Assembly (NCBI GenBank): GCA_002424605.1
Contig: DIKQ01000005.1
Span: 428,401 to 492,400 of the forward strand
Reading direction: 5' to 3'
DNA: 64,000 nt
DNA from: Cloacimonetes bacterium UBA5614
GTDB lineage: Bacteria > Cloacimonadota > Cloacimonadia > Cloacimonadales > Cloacimonadaceae
Shown: positions 18,801-25,656 of the stretch, in pieces
How positions within the stretch are numbered: the first letter of the stretch is position 1
Layout of the letters: each line of letters begins with the position of its first letter
Position numbers and translations under genes: made by a program
The notes under the pieces: model-generated
Seen by the model: only the letters and a program-made list of their open reading frames with translations
Told to the model about the DNA's origin: nothing
The model's database searches: none

Positions 18801-18881
18801 GGTCTGGGCAGATAAAAATGATGAAAAGCCGACTAATATCGTAACAATCAGCATGATAAAAAGGACTTTGCTTCGGTACAT
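12813..18881 (-). CDS. Gingipain-like C25 cysteine protease, 2022 residues
   Basis: The start at 18881 follows AAAGGGAG and opens a signal peptide (MYRSKVLFIMLIVTILVGFS). A gingipain-type propeptide region (~90-215) precedes the C25 catalytic domain (~245-620). The catalytic His is H460 (TAHGSETSW). The nucleophile is most likely C493 in GNCCITNKF: it is 33 residues after the His, the same spacing as in the paralog and, as recalled, in RgpB. The adjacent C492 makes an unusual Cys pair. Further on are gingipain Ig-like and CARDB-like repeats (~640-890), a MAM-like domain, FN3, the shared beta module (~1155-1330), HYDIN/ASPM-like Ig repeats, another MAM-like domain and a C-terminal module with VGAFVGSECRG. 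It ends in FYYVTAVKNLPGRRN and has no type A sorting domain. Predicted secreted endoprotease; its substrate specificity (Arg or Lys) cannot be read from the sequence. Confidence 0.9.
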   Translation of the reverse strand: MYRSKVLFIMLIVTILVGFSSFLSAQTRQIPLSTATSGARLTQNHQYGFEVEFRASELKIEEKQTRGGTYDEVSINGYGFTGRIGEPQLPVISRMIAVPVGASVSYEVISRSQRTLNRSDSRLQHRIIPAQASISKSEDPEKVPFEVKENAYNRNSLSSNELFTVTDAGYMRGVRLFQIEFEPVSYNPVSGELVVNYDVTIQVRFDNPDFIATEQLLAKTASFEFEQLYSKTIFNWNNDRPSLVRYPTKLLILTPPNYVSTLAPYIEWKTQRGFQVITTTVGTGGTVTNSTTAIKTYMQNLWNSSTTENPMPTYLLIVGDTSTSGDNIIANTGESSTAHVTDLTYVRLNGTDYLPELYYGRFSVSSATELTNIINKTVTFEKTAMPDLSYLGNVVMIAGADASYAPTYGNGQINYGTTHYFNTTNGITSDTYLYPASQTSDAAIIANANNGRGYMNYTAHGSETSWADPTFTVTDVNNMTNTGKYGLMVGNCCITNKFNYASGPCFGEAIIRKANAGGVAYIGGTNNTYWDEDYWWGIGYKTPIQAAAHPYNASTLGAYDAMFHTHGEALADWAQTVGETNYMGNMAVQQSTSSRKPYYWEIYSIMGDPSLMPYYGVPTTNAATYPATILIGATSINVTATPQSRVALTMGGVIYGTGIVGTSGSLTLPITPFSTVGTAKLVITRQNKITIQANVTIAPNTGPYMTVSAANYADSNNNIAEYNETGRFNVTFQNIGAATATNVTATLTCATPGISITDGTETIASLAAGGSTTINNAYTFNIANNIANGTPAAFTITMVSGANTWTHNFSQVINAPALAFGNMTIQDTGGNNNGRLDPGETVTVIMPLNNTGAASSTAGNATLSCSTPGITVVNGNASFAAITAGGAASLSFTITASSGMTVGTVASLVFNATAGAYTANKTETTAVGLILEDFETGNFNSFPWTFSGNLPWVIDNTNAQTGTYSARSGAITHSQTSTMQTVRILTTGGDISFWYKVSSESGYDYLRFYVDGVQVVQWAGEIGWTQYTYALAAGTRTLAWTYYKDSSVNSGSDCAWVDNIVFPASTSPSVYNPPQNLVGIAGNGQVTLNWQAPVSGTPTGYKIYRNGGLLTTVTGLTHNDTSVVNETTYNYYVRAAYAGGDSDPSNTVTVTPTAQTVLEAILGTGTTSTTTTTASPINVYYHSLHGQSVYTAAELNALGIVGPLNITQIGFNITGLPTLTMPNYIIRMKHTTATDASAWIPAEGMATVWTSTSYLPTETGYNMLVLSTPFLWNGTDNIVIDTAFGLIGSYISTGTVQYTTVTNGYNYLRSDTVDQSNIFTGGTTSTYRPNVKMVFTTVTSNPQFTVSPTSHDFGATVINTIKTRTFTVANTGGGNLTITGASITGSGMYTIQTPPTFPINLAAGQSTTITVRYLPTAVGNHTGNLVITDNLAGRASHSVALTGSCYDPTITAFPWVETFTTWPPADWSLSGGTQNWAHYTAVPCAYANLWGWQVPNNAVLITPPLRPTGPVAFSFKWSHAYNATYPNDAMRVSYSTDMANWTEIWYRLGTEFESGDGAGSTNPGTFVTANVDLPAGYTNQAFFLKFDAISGYGPDLYLDDVTITPTTPQPMISVLPTALDFPDTPMGGSSMMQFTIQNTGTATLNGDIVTPAGYSVVAARDVSNRAALTSSAGSRNALGFSVNAGATNTYELTFSPELPQAYTGNLVITSNAANNPEVTVPVTGLGYAPPTAILSPTSIVETVAAGYQLTSGFSICNSGSVNLNYTITFTGSPSWIVCDPMTASVPNSACYPVGIQFDATGLAAGTYNTSIVFTSNDPDNPVQYLPVTLNVYQPNTPNWTVVTYPNNSATVYGIATIDWGACQQHDWVGAFVGSECRGMAEVSINEGTAYVTLLVNLASQGETVSFMVFDNAMNMSYPVEQTYALNFGQVIGTPMPIALNGITQIIIEEPVVEMETMISGEMGMQWQPCANADEYNIYRSESPYGPFVLIGTTTNPQFTDPQVFSQAFYYVTAVKNLPGRRN
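15422..16697. repeat. 1.28-kb direct repeat, copy 1 (within C25 gene)
   Basis: Nearly identical at the DNA level to 22221-23496 (constant offset 6799, only scattered single-base differences). It encodes the CARDB-like, MAM-like and FN3 part of the protease. Identity drops sharply at both ends. Synonymous sites have not diverged, so the match reflects recent duplication or gene conversion and not protein selection alone. Confidence 0.9.
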
Positions 18882-18927
18882 ACATGACTCCCTTTATATT
18901 TTGATACTTGTATTCGAAAATATTTGA

Positions 18928-18943
18928 TGCAATAATTGTTCCC
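18928..18943 (-). promoter_or_regulatory. Sigma-54 promoter candidate for the 2022-aa C25 protease
   Basis: On the minus strand GGGAACAATTATTGCA keeps the GG and GC cores with a 10-base gap plus TTGCA of the consensus TGGCACRNNNNTTGCW. It lies 47 nt before the start codon. It is the weakest of the six candidates (mismatches at -24 positions T and C). Confidence 0.5.
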
Positions 18944-19037
18944 TAAAATTGCTTGTATTATGGACAGATAGCATAACTTGTGAAGAACCAATCATTTCTC
19001 AAAACCTGATATTTTTCCTCTGTTTATTTCCTGGTTT

Positions 19038-19112
19038 CCCCTGTCTGATACGGGAACAATACGGGAGCAACGCACCCGATACGTTCCCGCATTGTTCCCG
19101 CATTCAGCAGGG
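19038..19112. repeat. Second-family palindrome, copy 1 of 3
   Basis: Long imperfect inverted repeat: CCCTGTCTGA, then two GGGAACAA/GGGAGCAA units, mirrored by TTCCCGCATTG units and CAGCAGGG. It sits between the two C25 genes, 38 nt past the stop of the gingipain-deiminase gene, and may stabilise or end its mRNA. Confidence 0.8.
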
Positions 19113-19149
19113 TTAAAACAAGTTATCTATTTATGTTTTTATGTCTTTT

Positions 19150-22100
19150 TCAGTTGCCGGACCGTGCCCTTACCGGCAGGTTGCGCACGGCTTTCACATA
19201 ATAGAAGGCGCAGTCGCCGGCAGTTGTATCCATATACTGCAGCGCAGCAGTGGTTCCGATGTATGTGAAAGGTCCATAAGGATTATCGGCGCGGTAAATA
19301 TGGTATTCCTGAGCATAAGTTACAGCACTCCATTGGAGGACGAAATTACCGGAAGCCATACCGCATTCAACCGCTGGTTCTGCCAGGACAATCTGGAGGG
19401 TGCCATTGATGGGCACAGGTGTTTCCAGCCCGTATTCCACGCCGGGAACCAGGTTCATATCATCCAGCACAGGATAGTAGGTGCCGGTGCCGTAATCATA
19501 AATCCGGAAGCTTACCATTTCCCTGCCTCCGCTGAGATTGACGGCAAAGTCCACATAGGCAAGGCCTGCCTGGGTGCGAACTTCTCCCACTCCACGGCAT
19601 TCTTCGCCCACAAAAGCGCCGACCACATCATTGAGAGATGCGGGCAGGGACTCGATGGTCACAATACCATGCAGGGTGGCAAACTGCGGATAGGCAGCAG
19701 GTGTCCAGGGCGGCATGTAAATCTGGTTTACGATGACGTTTACATCATCAGTGGCGTTTTCAGTGCCGTCAAAAACGTTGAAGGAAATGACTTCTTCCCC
19801 TACCCAATTTTGAGGAGGCGTGAAGGTGACTTCCAGTCCGTTTATCTGGACATTAATGGAATAACAGGCGCAAATGGAAAGAGTCAGCGGGTCGTTGTCC
19901 GCATCCGATACATAAGGAGCGAAGTCAACGGTCAAACTGCTGTTCTTGTCAAAGGCGAAGCTTTGCGGCAGATTGATGACCGGCGGGTTGTTTGTGGCGG
20001 GGATGTTGACCAGAAGGGTGAAAGGATCGTTGCCGGCACAGAGAGGCAGAGAAGCAGTCCTGCCCGTATTGTCTGTTCCCTTGAACCAGTAATAGATGGT
20101 CTGTCCCAAGGCCGGAGCCGGAACTGAGGCAGTCCAGTTGTTACCGCTGACATTAACCAGTGATGTATAGTTCCAGCTCGCCAGCGGAGAGTGTCTCCAG
20201 GCGACATAGGTCTGTGAAGGATTCATAGCATTGACATGCTGCAATTGCACGCTCAGAGCCACCTGTTGCCCTGCGGTCGCAGAGACGGGTGGGACATGCT
20301 TAAGGGCTACCATCTGCTCGTCAAAAATCGTGTTAACACGGCAGTGGACGGCATCATCGGACAACCAGTTGGTGTGATAGTATCCCTGTACAATATAGCC
20401 GGGCATGGCATTCTGGTAAACAGCGATGGCGGCAGTATCATAGGTGGTGGGAGTGGAACTGGTCTGAGGCACATATATCTTGTTATTGTAAATGAAAGAA
20501 TTCGTATAGGGCTGGTTACTGGTGCTCTGGTCCACCCTGTATATCCTGTAAGGGGTTCCATAACTGGATGTCTTGCTCTGCCAGGAAGCAACTTCGGCTT
20601 CGATGGCGGTATAGTTCGTGTGACCCACAGGAACCCTGGCGATAATCACCTTGTCAACGTCCAACAGCTTGGACCAGCAGTCGATGTGGTCTATGCTGGA
20701 ATTCGCCAGCGGGTCGTTATAGAACTGGTATTCAGTGGCTCCCAGATAATTATAGACCAGGTTTTGAATATCTGTCTGGGTATAGCTGTATTCTGTCACC
20801 TGGGCCGTCTGCACGCCGTCGTTTTCGCTTAGGATAAGCGACGAGGACATCATCTTTCCCTTGCCGTCCGTCATCACATTCCCGCCGGTCGCCACCAACG
20901 GCATATAATAGTAATTGACGCCGAAATAATCGTCAAGCAAGGAATTGAGAGCATCGTCATAGGGACGGACACGATTGTATTTGAAATCCACAATCGCCAT
21001 CTGATTGCTGGAATCAAAAATTGTCCACGGACCGTAATCCCTCGTCCAATAGGAGTTGGTTCCAGCCGGATTGATGTATTCCACGTTGCTCATGGTTACG
21101 CCGTTGCCCGAAAGCAAGCTATTAACGCTACTCTGGTTGCCGGATGTGACGACAACATAGAGTTTACCGCGTGAGGACAGATCGGCAATCATGGAATAGG
21201 GAAGCCCGAAGCTTCCGCTGTAGGTTATCAGAGCGCCTTTGGCGGGCTCCCATTCAGCCACGAAGCGCGGTCCCGTCGGATAGGGATTGTAAACCGTCAT
21301 GGTGACCGGAATGCTGAGAGCAGGATTGTTCGTGGCGTTGGAGTTTATTACAAGATTGGCATTGTAGGTGCTTTGGGCCAGACCTGTAGCATTAAGTGTG
21401 AGGATAATGGTGGCATTACCGCCTGCTGCAACGGTTCCCGAGGAAGGAGAAGCACTAAGCCAGGCAGGCAGGGGACGTTCCATTTCAGTGGTCTCGGCAG
21501 TTCCAAAGCCGGGTTCTTCGCTAAAGGTAATTCTTCCTCTGTCCACACTCCAGTTCAGGGCTGCATTACCCGTATTAGTTACGGTAATGTTTACACCTGT
21601 GGTGGCACCGGGCAGAAGTGTCTCTGAAACGGAAGACGGATTAACTGCTATGGCAGGTCCGGTCTGCTGAGCTTGCAGAGATAGTTTGACGTTGGGACGG
21701 TAAACTGTGACTGTTCCTCCGGTAAACACGGATGCCTGATTGGCAGTGTCTGTCCTCACATAGCGGTAGCCGTTGGTTACTGATGTATATTGGACTGTTC
21801 CGGTCGCTGAGTAATCTGTCACCATATCAAAGGCAGTGTCAATTACTATGTTGTCCACTCCATTCCATAAGAAGGGCGTGGAAAGGGTAAGCATCTGATA
21901 TCCGCCTGCCACAGGCATATAGGATGAGTTGGAATAGACGGTTGTCATTCCAGCCTCAGTTTGCCAGTTGGCTACATTGGTTTCACTGGTATGCTTCATT
22001 CGGATAATAAAGTTTGGCAAGGCAAGCGTAGGAACAGAAGCTATGTAAAAACCTATTTGGGTAATGTTTTGTGCGCCTGACACTCCTGCAGCATAAAGCT

Positions 22101-25100
22101 CCGCCGCTGTATAAACGGATTGTCCATGTAAACTCTTGTACCATATATTAATGGGTGCGCCTTCCGAAGTTCCGGACGTGCCGGTGCCGTTGCCCAGGAT
22201 TACTTCAGTAATGGGAATGGCAGTCGGAGTAATCGTAACTGTGTTGGAGGGGTCGGAGTCGCCACCGGAATAGGCAGCCCTTACGTAATAGTTATAGGTA
22301 GTCTCGTTGACGACGCTGGTGTCATTGTGGGTAAGGCCCGTCACCGTGGTCAGCAGAGAGCCGTTGCGGTATATCTTGTAGCCGGTCGGTGTGCCTGATA
22401 CAGGAGCCTGCCAGTTCAGGGTTACCTGCCCGTTGCCGGGGATGCCCACCAGGTTCTGGGGTGGATTGTATACGCTGGGGGATGTGCTGGCCGGGAAGAT
22501 GATATTATCCACCCATACGCAGTCCGAACCACCGTTGACTGAGCTGTCCTTGTAATACGTCCAGGCAAGCGTCCTCGTCCCTGCTGCCAAAGCATAGGTG
22601 TATTGCGTCCAGCCGATTTCTCCGGCCCATTGAACCACCTGCACTCCGTCCACATAGAAACGCAGATAGTCATAGCCGCTTTCAGAACTCACCTTGTACC
22701 AGAAGGAGATGTCTCCACCGGTGGTAAGTATCCTTACCGTCTGCATCGTGCTGGTCTGGCTGTGGGTGATGGCTCCGCTTCTGGCTGAGTAAGTACCTGT
22801 CTGGGCATTGGTGTTGTCTATCACCCAAGGCAGGTTACCGCTGAAGGTCCAGGGGAAGGAATTGAAGTTGCCTGTCTCAAAGTCTTCCAGGATAAGACCC
22901 ACTGCCGTGGTCTCCGTCTTATTGGCAGTATAAGCTCCCGCTGTGGCATTGAAGACCAGGGAAGCAACTGTGCCGACGGTCATGCCGGATGATGCCGTGA
23001 TGGTGAAGCTTAAGCTGGCTGCTCCGCCGGCTGTGATAGCCGCGAAGGAAGCGTTGCCGTTGACGACTGTGATGCCGGGGGTGGAGCAGGATAAGGTGGC
23101 ATTGCCAGCAGGAGATAACGCTGCTCCGGTGTTGTTCAGGGGCATGATAACAGTCACAGTCTCACCCGGGTCAAGGCGTCCGTTGTTGTTCCCGCCTGTG
23201 TCCTGGATGGTCATATTGCCGAAGGCAAGAGCCGGTGCATTGATTACCTGGCTGAAGTTATGCGTCCAGGTATTGGCTCCGCTTACCATGGTAATGGTAA
23301 AGGCGGCTGGGGTGCCATTGGCTATGTTGTTGGCTATATTAAACGTATAGGCGTTGTTGATGGTGGTGCTGCCTCCGGCTGCCAGGGACGCTATCGTCTC
23401 GGTTCCGTCGGTGATGCTGATGCCGGGGGTCGCGCAGGTGAGAGTGGCTGTTACATTAGTAGCTGTTGCAGCTCCAATGTTTTGGAAGGTAACATTATAT
23501 CTCCCTGTCTCATTATACTCGGCAGTGTTATTGTTGCTATCGGCATAAGTCGTGGCAGTAACGGCCATATAAGGACCGGTGCCGGGAACCTGCTGGATGG
23601 AGCCGACATATGTCACACGGTTAAAGGCAGTCGCTGTGATTGTGTAGGTAATCGCTGATGCCGGCGGACTTACAAGGGTAAGTATTGCATTACCAGAGCC
23701 ATCAGTAAAGCCTCTTGCGTAAATATTGTTGTTATAGGTAAGAGCGACCAGCGTATTGGCTACACCTGTGCTGACATTGACCGTGGATGATCCAATAATG
23801 ATTTGAGCCGGATGCGTTACTGTCATGGCAATGGGTGTCTTACTCCTAACCGTTAAGCTGGCATCCCCGAAGATGTGCCAGGTGCGGAACATATTTACGC
23901 CATCAGAACCTGTCGTGTTGCCGTAGATATCCATCATTTTGCAGGAGGAGTTGTAATACAATCCACCTGTTGTGGTCTTGGATTCGGCAATCAGCAGGTC
24001 GGTGCATTCATCCTGAGCGCGCATGGGTGAGTTCCAGGATTGATTGATACTGCTGGCATACATGGCGACTGCGCCGCCGTTGGCATTGCGCAGCCAGGCC
24101 TCTGCAAAACAGGTGATGGAAACGAAGTTGCCGTTTACGCAGGCAACATCCATGATGAAGGGTGTCATATTGCCATTGGTGAGAGCGGAGGCATTGGCAT
24201 TACTAAAACCCGTTGTCACCCAGGATGTGTTTGAGCCGTGTCCCACGTAGTTAATGAATCCCCTTCCGGCATTGACATTGGTGGTTACAGTTGTGGCGGC
24301 AGCACCGGGGTCGTAAATCTGGTCAACGGTGGTGTATCCGTAGCCAAGTAAATCTGTTCTGATAAGGTTCATATGCTGAATATCAGATTCGCCCATGTCT
24401 CCCTGTGAACCACCGCCTTCAGCAGAGGCAATACCCATGGCTCGACCAAGCCAGGTGGCGGAAGTATTCAGGTCTCTTTCATAAACAATGGCTTTATTTA
24501 TCTGGGCTGTTACTTCTGCAGTGGTTTCAGCTGAGAAGCGCCCAATGAAAATGTCCGGATAATTATCACTACCGGCAACATTGGAGAACATCGGGTCAGC
24601 ACCGCCTCCGCCCGAGGATAAGGACGGGATCTGCGGAGCATCGCCTACAATCTGGATGTAAGCAATGGTGTTGTCTGCGTTGTAGCGGTTCTGGATATAA
24701 GTCTGCAGATGCGCGGCAGTGGTCCCTATGGTTGACCATTCTATCAGTTCGGTCTCAATACCTTTCTGCTTTTTCCAGTTCACATAAGGCAGGATAGTGC
24801 TCATGTAATTCGTATGGCAGATAACCAGCAGCTTGCCATATACATCGCTGACCGGCGTATAACGGTAATTCTGCCAGTTGACAAAGTGGTTTTCATAGAT
24901 GGGAGCGAATTCCCTGGATATATTGCTGCGGTTTCCGGCAAGCACGTTTACCATATCCGAGCCATCGGCAAAGACGCGTATCTTATATTGCGTATAGAGA
25001 CGCAGGGTGCCGGTCACGGGGTTATAGGCAAAGGGCACAGTCCGCACGGTTACACCGCGAAAATCTCTCATGATATAGGGTTCAGACAATTCTGCAAGGT

Positions 25101-25536
25101 TAGCGGGATAAAAATTCTTCTCCTGGTAAACCCTGTCAAACACATAAGGTATCTCAGCAGGGTTTTGGTCACGGGTTATCACGCCCTTGGAAGGTGCAAC
25201 CGGTATCTGCATATCAACATAGCGCACATCATAGACCTCATAATTCATCCTGGCTGTGTTGCTGATGATGATGCTGCGGTTAAAGACCGGCAGCTCCGGC
25301 ATACCCTTCGCCTGGGTTATGCCTTCTTTAGGCAGTCTAATGTGATAATATTCCGAGCCGTTAATGTCAACTTTGGTTTGTTCAAAGTGGTTGATATCAT
25401 ATTGTAAAATGGTTTCTGTCTCAGATGAAGATAATACCGAAATCGAATTGTCCCCGTTATTCAGCCTGATAGTCTGCGACATAAGCAGAGTAACTGACAG
25501 AATAAACAGAGAAAACAAAAACAGAGCTTTTTTCAT
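19150..25536 (-). CDS. Gingipain-like C25 protease fused to PPAD-like deiminase
   Basis: 2128 residues with a signal peptide (MKKALFLFSLFILSVTLLMS) behind AAGGAAGG. A propeptide-like region (~75-210) and C25 domain (~215-610) contain catalytic H433 (VGHGSNTSW) and C466 (VACVNGNF), 33 apart. After CARDB-like, MAM-like, FN3 and shared beta modules, residues ~1420-1750 form a peptidylarginine/agmatine deiminase domain. The catalytic set is complete: D1500 in WTRDYGPW, H1617 and D1619 in HIDCW, Asn in PYTNS, and C1732 in DDAVHCRVN. R1522 and R1524 follow D1500 by 22 and 24 residues. As recalled, P. gingivalis PPAD has D130, R152 and R154 at the same spacing, the two Arg holding the carboxylate of C-terminal arginine substrates. 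Ig-like domains and a C-terminal VGAFVGEECRG module follow, ending FYYVKAVRNLP. Inferred: cleaves secreted or host proteins and citrullinates the C-terminal Arg so produced. Confidence 0.92.
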   Translation of the reverse strand: MKKALFLFSLFILSVTLLMSQTIRLNNGDNSISVLSSSETETILQYDINHFEQTKVDINGSEYYHIRLPKEGITQAKGMPELPVFNRSIIISNTARMNYEVYDVRYVDMQIPVAPSKGVITRDQNPAEIPYVFDRVYQEKNFYPANLAELSEPYIMRDFRGVTVRTVPFAYNPVTGTLRLYTQYKIRVFADGSDMVNVLAGNRSNISREFAPIYENHFVNWQNYRYTPVSDVYGKLLVICHTNYMSTILPYVNWKKQKGIETELIEWSTIGTTAAHLQTYIQNRYNADNTIAYIQIVGDAPQIPSLSSGGGGADPMFSNVAGSDNYPDIFIGRFSAETTAEVTAQINKAIVYERDLNTSATWLGRAMGIASAEGGGSQGDMGESDIQHMNLIRTDLLGYGYTTVDQIYDPGAAATTVTTNVNAGRGFINYVGHGSNTSWVTTGFSNANASALTNGNMTPFIMDVACVNGNFVSITCFAEAWLRNANGGAVAMYASSINQSWNSPMRAQDECTDLLIAESKTTTGGLYYNSSCKMMDIYGNTTGSDGVNMFRTWHIFGDASLTVRSKTPIAMTVTHPAQIIIGSSTVNVSTGVANTLVALTYNNNIYARGFTDGSGNAILTLVSPPASAITYTITATAFNRVTYVGSIQQVPGTGPYMAVTATTYADSNNNTAEYNETGRYNVTFQNIGAATATNVTATLTCATPGISITDGTETIASLAAGGSTTINNAYTFNIANNIANGTPAAFTITMVSGANTWTHNFSQVINAPALAFGNMTIQDTGGNNNGRLDPGETVTVIMPLNNTGAALSPAGNATLSCSTPGITVVNGNASFAAITAGGAASLSFTITASSGMTVGTVASLVFNATAGAYTANKTETTAVGLILEDFETGNFNSFPWTFSGNLPWVIDNTNAQTGTYSARSGAITHSQTSTMQTVRILTTGGDISFWYKVSSESGYDYLRFYVDGVQVVQWAGEIGWTQYTYALAAGTRTLAWTYYKDSSVNGGSDCVWVDNIIFPASTSPSVYNPPQNLVGIPGNGQVTLNWQAPVSGTPTGYKIYRNGSLLTTVTGLTHNDTSVVNETTYNYYVRAAYSGGDSDPSNTVTITPTAIPITEVILGNGTGTSGTSEGAPINIWYKSLHGQSVYTAAELYAAGVSGAQNITQIGFYIASVPTLALPNFIIRMKHTSETNVANWQTEAGMTTVYSNSSYMPVAGGYQMLTLSTPFLWNGVDNIVIDTAFDMVTDYSATGTVQYTSVTNGYRYVRTDTANQASVFTGGTVTVYRPNVKLSLQAQQTGPAIAVNPSSVSETLLPGATTGVNITVTNTGNAALNWSVDRGRITFSEEPGFGTAETTEMERPLPAWLSASPSSGTVAAGGNATIILTLNATGLAQSTYNANLVINSNATNNPALSIPVTMTVYNPYPTGPRFVAEWEPAKGALITYSGSFGLPYSMIADLSSRGKLYVVVTSGNQSSVNSLLSGNGVTMSNVEYINPAGTNSYWTRDYGPWTIFDSSNQMAIVDFKYNRVRPYDDALNSLLDDYFGVNYYYMPLVATGGNVMTDGKGKMMSSSLILSENDGVQTAQVTEYSYTQTDIQNLVYNYLGATEYQFYNDPLANSSIDHIDCWSKLLDVDKVIIARVPVGHTNYTAIEAEVASWQSKTSSYGTPYRIYRVDQSTSNQPYTNSFIYNNKIYVPQTSSTPTTYDTAAIAVYQNAMPGYIVQGYYHTNWLSDDAVHCRVNTIFDEQMVALKHVPPVSATAGQQVALSVQLQHVNAMNPSQTYVAWRHSPLASWNYTSLVNVSGNNWTASVPAPALGQTIYYWFKGTDNTGRTASLPLCAGNDPFTLLVNIPATNNPPVINLPQSFAFDKNSSLTVDFAPYVSDADNDPLTLSICACYSINVQINGLEVTFTPPQNWVGEEVISFNVFDGTENATDDVNVIVNQIYMPPWTPAAYPQFATLHGIVTIESLPASLNDVVGAFVGEECRGVGEVRTQAGLAYVDFAVNLSGGREMVSFRIYDYGTGTYYPVLDDMNLVPGVEYGLETPVPINGTLQIVLAEPAVECGMASGNFVLQWSAVTYAQEYHIYRADNPYGPFTYIGTTAALQYMDTTAGDCAFYYVKAVRNLPVRARSGN
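22221..23496. repeat. 1.28-kb direct repeat, copy 2 (within C25-deiminase gene)
   Basis: Partner of 15422-16697 in the same orientation. Beyond the left edge the two genes stay recognisably homologous (~14880-15420 against ~21680-22220) but at much lower identity. Confidence 0.9.
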
Positions 25537-25593
25537 ACATCCTTCCTTGAATATATTTACATAATTATTTCTCTGGATACTACTATAGCAGCA

Positions 25594-25609
25594 TGCAATA
25601 TTCAGTCCA
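25594..25609 (-). promoter_or_regulatory. Sigma-54 promoter for the C25-deiminase gene
   Basis: Minus-strand TGGACTGAATATTGCA matches the TGG and TTGCA cores of the sigma-54 consensus with exact spacing. It lies 58 nt before the start codon in the short gap after the M6 protease gene. Confidence 0.65.
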
Positions 25610-25656
25610 TATATTTATACAGGAATTCCGGCAACCGGCTGTCTTGCAGAGAGTTC

